Origin: Gallionella straubiae | GTDB taxonomy: Bacteria; Pseudomonadota; Gammaproteobacteria; Burkholderiales; Gallionellaceae | Assembly: GCF_051257895.1 (NCBI RefSeq) | Contig: NZ_CP194331.1 | Location: 1,984,001-2,048,000 of the forward strand | Length of the DNA: 64,000 bases | Direction: 5' to 3' | Shown here: one piece after another, positions 20,241 through 28,135 of the stretch | How the letters are laid out: the number at the start of each line of letters is the position of its first letter | Position numbering within the stretch: the stretch's first letter is position 1 | The notes under the pieces: model-generated | The model's input: the letters and a program-made list of their open reading frames with translations, nothing else | Databases searched by the model: none | What the model was told of the DNA's origin: nothing | Position numbers and translations under genes: made by a program

Positions 20241-22250
20241 ATGGACATGGCCGGGGTGTTGCCGTTGGATGTGGCGGGCACGATCGTCGTGCTTTGGCTG
20301 GCTCTGGGAATCCTGGGGCTGGCGCTGCAGGGCAGTCCGCATCTCGTCGCCAAGGCCATCTTCCCCGCCGGTGCCTTCGCCTCGCTGGCGCTTGCCGCCA
20401 CCGGCCTGTGGGCGCTCGGCGAACCCGCCACCGTCGCCATCCTTCCGCTCGGCCTGCCCGACCTTCCGCTGCACCTGCGCCTCGATCCACTCTCGGCCTT
20501 TTTCCTGATCCTGCTCGGCGGCGCATCGTTCGGCGTGTCGCTGTTCGGCGCGGGCTATTTCCGATCCATGCCGGGCAAAACGCTCGGCCTGCTGTGCCTG
20601 GAATACCACCTGTTCCTCGCCGGCATGGCGCTGGTGCTGCTCGCCGATGACGCCTACATGTTCATGGTGGCCTGGGAGACCATGGCGCTGTCCTCCTATT
20701 TCCTCGTCACCACCGACCATCATGTTCCCGACATCCGCAAGGCGGGCTACCTCTACCTGCTGATCGCGCATGTCGGCGCGATCGCCATCCTGCTCTCCTT
20801 CGGCGTGATGCAGGGCGGGCAGGGCATAGGCGCATACACCTTCGCGGCGATGCGCGAGGCGCACCTCACGGAATTCTGGTCGTCGGTGGCGTTCCTGCTC
20901 GCGCTGTTCGGCTTCGGCGCGAAGGCCGGGCTGCTGCCGCTGCATGTCTGGCTGCCCGAGGCGCATCCGGCTGCACCCTCGCCGGTTTCCGCGCTGATGA
21001 GCGGCGTGATGCTGAAGACCGCGATCTACGGCATCCTGCGCGTCACCTTCGACCTGCTGGATGCGCACCAGTGGTGGTGGGGAGTGCTGGCGCTCGCGCT
21101 GGGCCTGCTCACCGCGTTGTTCGGCGTGATGTTTGCCGCGGTGCAGGGCGACATGAAGCGGCTGCTCGCCTATTCCTCCATCGAGAACATCGGGCTGCTG
21201 CTGGTGGGCATCGGTCTCGCGATCATCTTCCACGTTTACGGCAAGGATGCGCTCGCGGCGTTGGCGCTCACCGCGGCGCTGTACCACAGCCTCAACCACG
21301 CCTTCTTCAAGAGCCTGCTGTTCATCGGTGCGGGTTCGGTCCTGCACGCGACCGGGGAGCGCAACATGGGGCGCCTCGGCGGGCTGATCCGCAGGATGCC
21401 CTGGGCCGCGGTGCTGATGCTGGTCGGCGTGCTGGCCATCTCCGGCCTGCCGCCGCTCAACGGCTTCGTCTCGGAATGGCTGCTGCTGCAGGCCTTCCTG
21501 CTCTCGCCGGGCCTGCCGAACAGCTACATCAACATGCTGATTCCGGTGGCGGCGGCGGTGATCGCGCTCGCGGCCGCACTCGCGGCCTACGTGATGGTGA
21601 AGTTCTACGGGATCATTTTCCTCGGCCAGCCACGCGAGCCCGCGCTGGAGCATGCGCACGACGCCGGCCCCTGGGAGCGTCTCGGGCTCGGCTGGCTGGC
21701 CTTCGGTTGCGTGGCGCTCGGGCTGGCGCCGGTCTTCGTGATACAGCAGCTCGACCATGTCACGCAGATGCTGATCGGGCAGGGGCTGGGCAATGCGGCC
21801 GGCGGCTGGCTGTTCCTCAGCCCGGTGGACACCGAGCGTGCGAGCTACAGCCCGGTGTTCTTCCTGTTCGCGGTACTCGGCGTGATGCTGGTGACCTCGC
21901 TCGCGGTGCACCGCTTCTACCATGGGAGGCTGCGCCGCGGCCCGGCCTGGGACTGCGGTTTCCCGGCGCAGACCGCGCGCATGCAGGACACCGCCGAGGG
22001 CTTCGGCCAGCCGATCCGGCGCATCTTCGAACCGTTCTTCAAGATCGAGAGCGAGCTGCCGGGCGCGTTCGACACCCATCCGCGCTATCACGGCCGCAGC
22101 GACGACCGCATCTGGCTCGCCCTCTACCTGCCGATCAAGCGCATCACCGAGAAGCTGTCGTCCTGGGTGTCGGTGCTGCAGCACGGGCGCATCCACCTGT
22201 ACCTGAGCTACACCTTCGTCACGCTGGTCGTGCTGCTGGCGTTCATGTGA
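20241..22250 (+). CDS. hyfB: HyfB/NuoL-like proton-pumping membrane subunit
   Basis: 669-residue antiporter-like membrane subunit of the hydrogenase-4/complex I superfamily, many membrane segments. Diagnostic motifs are LLPLHVWLPEAHPAAPSPVSALMSGVMLK (quoted in parts: the key Lys and His lie near residues 230-250) and MKRLLAYSSIENIG. It should translocate protons or sodium as part of a membrane complex. The original hyfC start overlapped its stop (TGATG at 22248). A transposase insertion now separates it from hyfC. Downstream partners are the hyfC, E, F, G and I-like genes. Confidence 0.9.
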   Translation: MDMAGVLPLDVAGTIVVLWLALGILGLALQGSPHLVAKAIFPAGAFASLALAATGLWALGEPATVAILPLGLPDLPLHLRLDPLSAFFLILLGGASFGVSLFGAGYFRSMPGKTLGLLCLEYHLFLAGMALVLLADDAYMFMVAWETMALSSYFLVTTDHHVPDIRKAGYLYLLIAHVGAIAILLSFGVMQGGQGIGAYTFAAMREAHLTEFWSSVAFLLALFGFGAKAGLLPLHVWLPEAHPAAPSPVSALMSGVMLKTAIYGILRVTFDLLDAHQWWWGVLALALGLLTALFGVMFAAVQGDMKRLLAYSSIENIGLLLVGIGLAIIFHVYGKDALAALALTAALYHSLNHAFFKSLLFIGAGSVLHATGERNMGRLGGLIRRMPWAAVLMLVGVLAISGLPPLNGFVSEWLLLQAFLLSPGLPNSYINMLIPVAAAVIALAAALAAYVMVKFYGIIFLGQPREPALEHAHDAGPWERLGLGWLAFGCVALGLAPVFVIQQLDHVTQMLIGQGLGNAAGGWLFLSPVDTERASYSPVFFLFAVLGVMLVTSLAVHRFYHGRLRRGPAWDCGFPAQTARMQDTAEGFGQPIRRIFEPFFKIESELPGAFDTHPRYHGRSDDRIWLALYLPIKRITEKLSSWVSVLQHGRIHLYLSYTFVTLVVLLAFM

Positions 22251-22279
22251 TGGAAAACATAAACCTGACCCTCGGCATC
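22233..22279 (+). repeat. Left copy of 47-bp direct duplication flanking the RAYT insertion
   Basis: Covers the end of hyfB and the first 10 codons of the original hyfC. It matches 22949-22995 with two transitions; the last 36 bases (22244-22279) are identical. The sequence continues into REP DNA at 22284 instead of hyfC. Confidence 0.93.
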
Positions 22280-22327
22280 GTGTGTAGGGTGGGTACGTTT
22301 TTGTGCCCACGCGGATTCAATATTTAG
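22250..22327 (+). pseudogene. Truncated 5' remnant of hyfC
   Basis: The original hyfC start overlapping the hyfB stop still reads MENINLTLGI, then runs into the REP sequence and stops after 25 codons (VCRVGTFLCPRGFNI). The first ten codons are identical to those of intact hyfC at 22966. It may still be translated into a tiny peptide because the TGATG coupling is intact. Confidence 0.85.
22284..22313 (+). repeat. REP hairpin, left end of RAYT unit
   Basis: Starts GTAGGGTGGGTACG, with a hairpin GTGGGTAC/GTGCCCAC across a T-rich loop. It is the inverse of the right-hand copy at 22914-22944. GTAG followed by a hairpin is the classic REP layout recognised by RAYT proteins. Confidence 0.88.
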
Positions 22328-22338
22328 AGTAACCAACC

Positions 22339-22881
22339 ATGTCACGTTATCGCCGCGCAACGACTGCTGGCTCCAGTTATTTCTTTACCGTAGTTGCTTA
22401 CCGGCGACAGTCGATTCTATGTGATGAAGCGATGCGTAACGCCTTGCGCGCCGCAATCGAAACGGTGCGTGTGGCGCGACCTTTCGTTATTGATGCATGG
22501 GTATTGCTGCCTGACCATTTGCATTGCGTGTGGACATTACCTGATGGTGATGCCGATTTTTCCACACGTTGGATGAAAATCAAGCGCGCGGTTTCTTTGG
22601 CCTGTGGAGAAAATTATCGTCGTGCCGATTGGATAACCGCATCAAAACTCAAGCATCGCGAATCGACCATCTGGCAGCGGCGGTTTTGGGAACATCAAAT
22701 TCGCGATGAAAATGATTTTGCTCGTCATGTGGATTACATTCATTTCAACCCTGTTAAACATGGGCATGTACAACGAGTGGCGGATTGGCCTCATTCGACA
22801 TTTCATCGTTATGTGCGCGATGGGGTATATGCGCGTGATTGGGCTGGTGCGATGGATAGCGTGGTGCTGGAATATGATTGA
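22339..22881 (+). CDS. REP-associated tyrosine transposase (RAYT, Y1/IS200-like)
   Basis: 180-residue HUH single-strand nuclease. The two metal-binding His are in LLPDHLHCVWTLP (about residues 56-68) and the catalytic Tyr in HVDYIHFNPVKHG (about residue 133). WEHQIRDENDF is the conserved RAYT segment. Family members bind and cut REP hairpins on single-stranded DNA. It is flanked by two inverted REPs and the whole unit by a 47-bp duplication of the hyfB/hyfC junction. The gene looks intact and is AT-richer than the operon it interrupts. Confidence 0.93.
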   Translation: MSRYRRATTAGSSYFFTVVAYRRQSILCDEAMRNALRAAIETVRVARPFVIDAWVLLPDHLHCVWTLPDGDADFSTRWMKIKRAVSLACGENYRRADWITASKLKHRESTIWQRRFWEHQIRDENDFARHVDYIHFNPVKHGHVQRVADWPHSTFHRYVRDGVYARDWAGAMDSVVLEYD

Positions 22882-22913
22882 TACTGCCGGTGTGTGCTCC
22901 TCATTACCCTTCA

Positions 22914-22944
22914 CGCGTGGGCACAAAAAGCGTGCCCACCCTAC
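22914..22944 (-). repeat. REP hairpin, right end of RAYT unit
   Basis: Plus strand CGCGTGGGCACAAAAAGCG then TGCCCACCCTAC. Its reverse complement matches the left REP at 22284-22313 except for one substitution and one inserted base. Four bases separate it from the right duplication copy. Confidence 0.88.
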
Positions 22945-22948
22945 CGGT

Positions 22949-22995
22949 CTGCTGGTGTCCATGTGATGGAAAACATAAACCTGACCCTCGGCATC
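22949..22995 (+). repeat. Right copy of 47-bp direct duplication flanking the RAYT insertion
   Basis: Differs from 22233-22279 by two transitions, both in the part copied from the hyfB end. It restores the complete hyfC start downstream of the insertion. Confidence 0.93.
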
Positions 22996-23925
22996 CTGTT
23001 CCAGCTCTGCCAGTCACTGCTGGTGGTGCTGCTCGCGCCGCTGCTCATGGGTTGGGTGGGGCAGTGCCGCGCCCGGCTGCAGAACCGTTCCGGCCCCGGC
23101 CTGCTTCAGCCCTTCCGCACGCTGCGCAAGCTGTTCCACAAGGACGCGGTGATCGCGCACAACGCCTCGCCGCTGTTCCGCGTCACGCCCTACATCCTGT
23201 TCGGCTGCATGTGGCTCGCGGCGGCCATCATCCCCATCATCGCGGTGGACCTGCCGTTCTCGCCTGCCGCCGACGTGATCGCCCTGGTCGGCGTGTTCGC
23301 GCTCGCGCGGGTGTTCATCGCGCTCGCCGCGATGGACATCGGCACCGCGTTCGGCACGTTGGGCGCGCGGCGCGAGATGCTGGTGTCGTTCCTTGCCGAG
23401 CCCGCGCTGCTGATGGTGCTCTTCACCGCCTCGCTGATCAGCCACTCGACGCAGCTGCCGCGCATCGTGGAAGCGCTCGCGCACCACCAGTTCGTGCTGT
23501 ATCCCAGCCTGGCCTTCGCTGCGCTGGCCTTCGGCATCGTGCTCCTGGCCGAGAACGCGCGCATTCCGGTGGACAACCCGAACACGCACCTCGAACTGAC
23601 CATGATCCACGAGGCGATGATCCTGGAGTATTCGGCGCGCCACCTCGCGCTGATCGAATGGGCGAGCAGCCTCAAGTTGTTTGCCTACATCTCCATCGGC
23701 ATCGCGCTGTTCTTCCCGCACGGCATCGCCGAGGTGGGCAACTGGGGTGCGCTGCCGGTAGCCATCATCGCGCTGCTGGGGAAACTGATCCTGGCCGGCG
23801 CCGGACTCGCCCTGCTGGAGACGCTGCTCGCCAAGATGCGCATCTTCCGCGCGCCGGAGTTTCTCGGCACGGCGTTCCTGCTTGCTGTGCTGGGGCTGCT
23901 GATCCACTTCTTATTAGGTGCGTGA
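22966..23925 (+). CDS. hyfC: HyfC/NuoH-like membrane subunit
   Basis: 319 residues from ATG 22966 (MENINLTLGILFQLCQ). It is the NuoH/HycD-type subunit that connects the peripheral arm to the membrane arm. ARLQNRSGPGLLQPFRTLRKLFHKD and AENARIPVDNPNTHLELTMIHEAM (given here in part) are the conserved loops facing the Fe-S subunit. I chose this start because the same codons begin the remnant at 22250. The nearest upstream sequence is now the REP, so hyfC may have weaker coupling to hyfB than before the insertion. Confidence 0.92.
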   Translation: MENINLTLGILFQLCQSLLVVLLAPLLMGWVGQCRARLQNRSGPGLLQPFRTLRKLFHKDAVIAHNASPLFRVTPYILFGCMWLAAAIIPIIAVDLPFSPAADVIALVGVFALARVFIALAAMDIGTAFGTLGARREMLVSFLAEPALLMVLFTASLISHSTQLPRIVEALAHHQFVLYPSLAFAALAFGIVLLAENARIPVDNPNTHLELTMIHEAMILEYSARHLALIEWASSLKLFAYISIGIALFFPHGIAEVGNWGALPVAIIALLGKLILAGAGLALLETLLAKMRIFRAPEFLGTAFLLAVLGLLIHFLLGA

Positions 23926-23926
23926 C

Positions 23927-24589
23927 ATGCAGATGAGCTATACCATCCAGTTCATCAACCTGCTCGCGGCGATCCTGCTGCTGATCGTCTTCGCGATGCT
24001 GTCGCAGCGGCGCATCCTGTCGCTGATCAACCTGTTCGCCTGGCAGGGGCTGGTGCTCGCGGTCAGCACCTTCGTCGTGGCTTACTCGACCGCGCAGCAT
24101 CACCTCTATTATTCCGCCGCACTGACCCTGCTGCTCAAGGTGCTGGTGCTGCCTTGGCTGCTGCACCGCCTGATTCGTAGGCTCAACGTGAGATGGGACG
24201 TGGAGACCCTGATCAACATTCCGACCACCATGCTGGTCGGCATCGTGCTGGTGATTTTCGCCTTCAACCTCGCCGCGCCGATCTCGCAACTCGCCGAAGG
24301 CATCACCCGCGGCCTGATCGGTATCGCGCTCGCGAGCGTGCTGCTGTCGCTGCTGATGATGCTCACAAGGCGCAAGGCGATCTCGCAGGTGGTCGGCTTT
24401 CTCGCGATGGAAAACGGCCTGTTCTTCGCCGCGACCAGCGCCACGCACGGCATGCCGCTCGTGGTCGAGCTGGGCATTGCGCTCGACGTGCTGGTGGCCA
24501 CCTTCATCTTCGGCATCTTCTTCTTCCAGATCCGCGAGACCTTCGACAGCCTCGACATCACCCACATGGAGAAGCTGAAAGATGATTGA
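23927..24589 (+). CDS. hyfE: HyfE-like membrane subunit
   Basis: 220 residues, about six membrane segments, starting MQMSYTIQFINLLAAILLL one base after the hyfC stop. The HyfE family combines a NuoK-like part with an extra N-terminal region. GFLAMENGLFFAATSATHGMP contains the membrane Glu corresponding to the proton-channel Glu of NuoK. It overlaps hyfF by 8 bp. Confidence 0.88.
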   Translation: MQMSYTIQFINLLAAILLLIVFAMLSQRRILSLINLFAWQGLVLAVSTFVVAYSTAQHHLYYSAALTLLLKVLVLPWLLHRLIRRLNVRWDVETLINIPTTMLVGIVLVIFAFNLAAPISQLAEGITRGLIGIALASVLLSLLMMLTRRKAISQVVGFLAMENGLFFAATSATHGMPLVVELGIALDVLVATFIFGIFFFQIRETFDSLDITHMEKLKDD

Positions 24590-26039
24590 GATGGAGCTTA
24601 CGGCGCTGCTGCTTTTTCCGCTGCTGGGTGGGCTGCTGCTGGCTGCGTTCGGCTCGCGCCGCTGGGCGGCGGAACTGAATTCGCTGATGAGCTTCCTCAC
24701 CTTCGCCGCCGCCGCGGCGCTGACCGTGCGCGTGGTCGAGGCAGGGCCGCAGGTCGCGTTCCGCGAGCAGTTCTTCATCGACCAGTTCAACGTGTTCCTG
24801 GTCGCGCTGACCGCCTTCGTCGCGTTCACCACCTCGCTGTTCTCGCGCCCCTACATGCGCATCGAGCAGGATCACGGCAGGCTCAGCACGCCGATGCTGC
24901 ACCTCTACTACAGCATGTACCAGCTCTTCACGCTGGCCATGCTGGTCGCGCTGACCGCCAACAACATGGGCATCGTCTGGGTCGCGATGGAGGCGGCGAC
25001 GCTGACCACGGTGCTGCTGGTCTCGCTGTATCGCACCCCGGCCAGCCTGGAGGCGGCGTGGAAGTATTTCATCCTCTGCGGCGTGGGCATCGCGCTCGCG
25101 CTGTTCGGCACCATCCTGCTGTATTTCGCCGCCGAGCGCGTACTCGGCCAGGGCGGCACCGCGCTGCTCTGGACGCACCTCAACGAGGTCAAGGGCGAGC
25201 TGGAACCCACCGTGCTCAAGCTCGCTTTCATCTTCCTGCTGGTCGGCTACGGCACGAAGATCGGCCTGGTGCCGCTGCACAGCTGGTTGCCGGACGCGCA
25301 TGCGGAAGGCCCGACGCCGGTCTCTGCGGTGCTCTCGGGCCTCTTGCTGAACGTCGCGCTGTGCGCGGTGATGCGCAGCAAGGTGCTGGTGGACGGCTCG
25401 CTGGAGACGCATTTTGCGGGCAACCTGATGATGGGCTTCGGCCTGCTCTCGGTAGTAGTCGCCGCGCTGTTCCTGTCGCGGCAGAAGGACATCAAGCGCA
25501 TGTTCGCCTATTCCTCGATCGAGCACATGGGGCTGATCACCTTCGCCTTCGGCATGGGCGGGAAGGTCGCGACCTTCGCGGCGCTGCTGCACATGACCAT
25601 GCATTCGCTGACCAAGTCGGCGATCTTCTTCGCGGTCGGCCATGCGGTGCAGAAGGCCGGCACGCAGCAGATGGAGAACATCCGCGGCATGCTGCAAGTC
25701 AGCCCCACGGTCGGCTGGGGGCTGATGCTCGGCACCTTCGCGATCCTCGGCATGCCGCCGTTCGGCGTGTTTGCGAGCGAATTCCTGATCATCACCACGG
25801 CGATGCACGACTACCCGTGGACCACGCCGGTCCTGCTGATCGCGCTGGGCATCGCTTTCGCCGCGATCTTCGGCAAGGTGCAGCCCATCGTGTTCGGCGA
25901 GACGACGGCGAAGCCCCTGCCGCACCCGCCCGCCCTGCTGCCGGTGTTCGCGCACCTCTTGCTGGTGCTGATACTCGGCCTGTACATGCCGCCCTATCTC
26001 GCCGACTGGTACCGCCAGGCGGCGGCTTTGCTAGGATAA
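24582..26039 (+). CDS. hyfF: HyfF/NuoN-like antiporter-type membrane subunit
   Basis: 485 residues with many membrane segments. The antiporter-type signature reads GLVPLHSWLPDAHAEGPTPV, followed by MFAYSSIEHMGLITFAFGMG. ATG 24582 has GGAG 8 bp upstream and overlaps hyfE; ATG 24591 is an alternative. Second ion-translocating subunit of the complex. Confidence 0.9.
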   Translation: MIEMELTALLLFPLLGGLLLAAFGSRRWAAELNSLMSFLTFAAAAALTVRVVEAGPQVAFREQFFIDQFNVFLVALTAFVAFTTSLFSRPYMRIEQDHGRLSTPMLHLYYSMYQLFTLAMLVALTANNMGIVWVAMEAATLTTVLLVSLYRTPASLEAAWKYFILCGVGIALALFGTILLYFAAERVLGQGGTALLWTHLNEVKGELEPTVLKLAFIFLLVGYGTKIGLVPLHSWLPDAHAEGPTPVSAVLSGLLLNVALCAVMRSKVLVDGSLETHFAGNLMMGFGLLSVVVAALFLSRQKDIKRMFAYSSIEHMGLITFAFGMGGKVATFAALLHMTMHSLTKSAIFFAVGHAVQKAGTQQMENIRGMLQVSPTVGWGLMLGTFAILGMPPFGVFASEFLIITTAMHDYPWTTPVLLIALGIAFAAIFGKVQPIVFGETTAKPLPHPPALLPVFAHLLLVLILGLYMPPYLADWYRQAAALLG

Positions 26040-26042
26040 GCC

Positions 26043-27587
26043 ATGCCCATCACCCACCCCAACCTGCATCTGACCCGGCTGGACGGCGCGATTCCAGCCT
26101 GGCTCGGCGAGATCAAGCCTGACGACCTGATGCCGATCTGCCGGAACGTGGCGGACGGCGGCGGAAGGCTGCTGGCCCTGTGGGGGAGCGACAGGCGCGC
26201 TCAACACAAGGGATTCGGGTTGCATATCGCGCTGGTCAACGAGGCCGGCCTGATCTGCCTGAACTTGGCGCTGGATGCCGCCCAGCCCGTCTATCCGGAC
26301 ATCGGCCGGATATTCCCCGCGGCCGCGCGCATGCAGCGCGCGGCGTACGACCTGCTCGGCATCTATGCCGAGGAAGGCCAGGACCACCGCAAATGGATAC
26401 GCCATGGCGCGTGGCAAGGCTTCCCGCTGCGCAAGGATTTCGATGCCGCGCCGAACCGCGCGCATGAGCCCGACAATTATCCTTTCGTCCAGGTCGAGGG
26501 GCAGGGCGTGCATGAAATCGCGGTAGGGCCGATCCACGCCGGCACCATCGAGCCGGGGCACTTCCGTTTTTCGGTAGTCGGCGAGAAGGTGCTGCGCCTC
26601 GAGGAGCGCCTCGGCTACACGCACAAGGGCATCGAGAAGCGCTTCGAGAGCCTGGACTTGCAGCAGGGTGCGAAGCTCGCCGGGCGGGTGAGCGGCGACA
26701 GCACCGTTGCCTACGCATGGGCGTATGCGATGGCCGCCGAGAGCATCGCGGGCGTGACGCCCCCGGAGCGCGCGCTCTGGCTGCGCGCGCTGTTCCTCGA
26801 ACGCGAGCGCATCGCCAACCATCTCGGCGACCTCGGCGATCTCGGCAACGACGTCGCATTGTCCTTCGGCTTCGCGCAGTTCTGGATGCTGAAGGAGCAG
26901 GTGCTGCGCAACAACGCCGCGCTGTTCGGGCACCGCTACCTGATGGACAGGATCGTACCGGGCGGAGTGGCCGCCGACCTCGCAGAGCCGGGCAAGTCCG
27001 TGCTGCGCAACGAGTGCGCGATGCTGGAGCGCGAGGTGCGCGTGCTGCGCAACATCTACGAGGAGCATGCGGGGATGCAGGACCGCTTCATCGCCGCTGG
27101 GCGCGTCGAGCCGAAACTGGCTGCGCGGCTCGGCCTGTGCGGCCTGGCCGGGCGCGCCAGTGCGCAGGCCTGGGATGCGCGCGTGCAGTTCCCCTGCGCG
27201 CCCTACGACAGGCTGGACGTACGCATGGCGACCTACCGCAACGGCGATGTTGCGGCGCGCGTCATCGTGCGCTTCGACGAACTGTTCGAGTCGTTGCGCC
27301 TGCAGCGCGAAATCCTGGATCGCCTCGTTTATGGCGGCGAGTTGTGCGCGCCGCTGGACAAGTTGCCCGGCAACGGCTTCGGCGCGGGCATGGTGGAAGG
27401 CTGGCGCGGCGAGGTGCTGGTGGCGATCCACAGCGATGCCGAAGGCAGGCTCGCGCGCGTCCATCCGCACGATCCGTCCTGGCAGAACTGGCCGGTGGTG
27501 GAACATGCCGTCCTGGGCAACATCGTGCCGGACTTTCCGCTCATCAACAAATCGTTCAACCTGAGCTACTCGGGCCAGGACTTGTAG
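26043..27587 (+). CDS. hyfG: HyfG/NuoCD-like large subunit lacking Ni-Fe ligands
   Basis: 514 residues: an N-terminal NuoC-like domain (to about residue 165) fused to a NuoD/hydrogenase-large-subunit domain (LRLEERLGYTHKGIEKRFES onward). In true [NiFe] enzymes a CxxC follows that helix and a second CxxC ends the protein. Here the first site reads GRVSGDSTVAYAWAYA and the C-terminus reads FPLINKSFNLSYSGQDL, with no cysteine in either. It therefore cannot bind Ni-Fe in the known way. It probably belongs to an energy-converting-hydrogenase-related (Ehr) complex. Followed 1 bp later by hyfI. Confidence 0.85.
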   Translation: MPITHPNLHLTRLDGAIPAWLGEIKPDDLMPICRNVADGGGRLLALWGSDRRAQHKGFGLHIALVNEAGLICLNLALDAAQPVYPDIGRIFPAAARMQRAAYDLLGIYAEEGQDHRKWIRHGAWQGFPLRKDFDAAPNRAHEPDNYPFVQVEGQGVHEIAVGPIHAGTIEPGHFRFSVVGEKVLRLEERLGYTHKGIEKRFESLDLQQGAKLAGRVSGDSTVAYAWAYAMAAESIAGVTPPERALWLRALFLERERIANHLGDLGDLGNDVALSFGFAQFWMLKEQVLRNNAALFGHRYLMDRIVPGGVAADLAEPGKSVLRNECAMLEREVRVLRNIYEEHAGMQDRFIAAGRVEPKLAARLGLCGLAGRASAQAWDARVQFPCAPYDRLDVRMATYRNGDVAARVIVRFDELFESLRLQREILDRLVYGGELCAPLDKLPGNGFGAGMVEGWRGEVLVAIHSDAEGRLARVHPHDPSWQNWPVVEHAVLGNIVPDFPLINKSFNLSYSGQDL

Positions 27588-27588
27588 C

Positions 27589-28131
27589 ATGCCTACCTAT
27601 CAAATCATTCGGCAGATCATCAAAACCGGCATCAAGACCGAGGCGCCGCCGCAGCCGGACGAGGCGCTGCGCGTGGAGCCGCAGCGGCTGCAGGAAGAAA
27701 TCCTGAGCGTGTTCGGCGGCGCGCTGAGCATCCGCCAAGTGGATGCGGGTTCATGCAACGCCTGCGAGCTGGAGATCCGCGCGCTCAACAACGCCTATTA
27801 CAACATCGAGGGACTGGGCATCAAGTTCACCGCGAGCCCGCGCCATGCGGACCTGCTGCTGGTCACCGGCCCGGTGTCGCGCCACATGGAAGTGGCGCTC
27901 AAGCGCGCCTACGACGCGATGCCGGAACCCAAGCTGGTGGTCGCGGTCGGCGACTGCGGCTGCGGTAGCGGTATCCTCTGCTCCGGGGGCGGGGACTACG
28001 CCACCTGCGGCAGGGTTGCGAACGTTATCCCGGTGGACGTGGCGGTGAGCGGCTGCCCGCCCACCCCCGCGGCGATTTTGCAGGGTATCCTCACCGCGGT
28101 CAGCGCGCAGAAACAGGGATCAGCCGGATAG
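27589..28131 (+). CDS. hyfI: HyfI/NuoB-like Fe-S subunit
   Basis: 180 residues. The proximal [4Fe-4S] ligands of NuoB-type proteins are all visible: GSCNACELEIRALN (two Cys), GDCGCGSGI and GCPPTP. So the complex keeps its terminal Fe-S cluster although the partner large subunit has no Ni-Fe site. No ferredoxin-like HyfA/HyfH subunit is encoded next to it, so the electron donor is unknown. The convergent ctaA stop lies 4 bp downstream. Confidence 0.9.
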   Translation: MPTYQIIRQIIKTGIKTEAPPQPDEALRVEPQRLQEEILSVFGGALSIRQVDAGSCNACELEIRALNNAYYNIEGLGIKFTASPRHADLLLVTGPVSRHMEVALKRAYDAMPEPKLVVAVGDCGCGSGILCSGGGDYATCGRVANVIPVDVAVSGCPPTPAAILQGILTAVSAQKQGSAG

Positions 28132-28135
28132 CTTC

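Noticed and set aside
26043..27587. Calling the complex a functional [NiFe] hydrogenase
   Set aside because: Both CxxC ligand pairs are absent, so hydrogenase activity of the known type is not supported.
26031..27590. Long open frame on the minus strand, antisense to the hyfG-like gene (also similar ones opposite dnaE and hyfB)
   Set aside because: Composition bias of GC-rich genes leaves the opposite strand open. The translated product shows no domain, and the plus-strand gene is clear.
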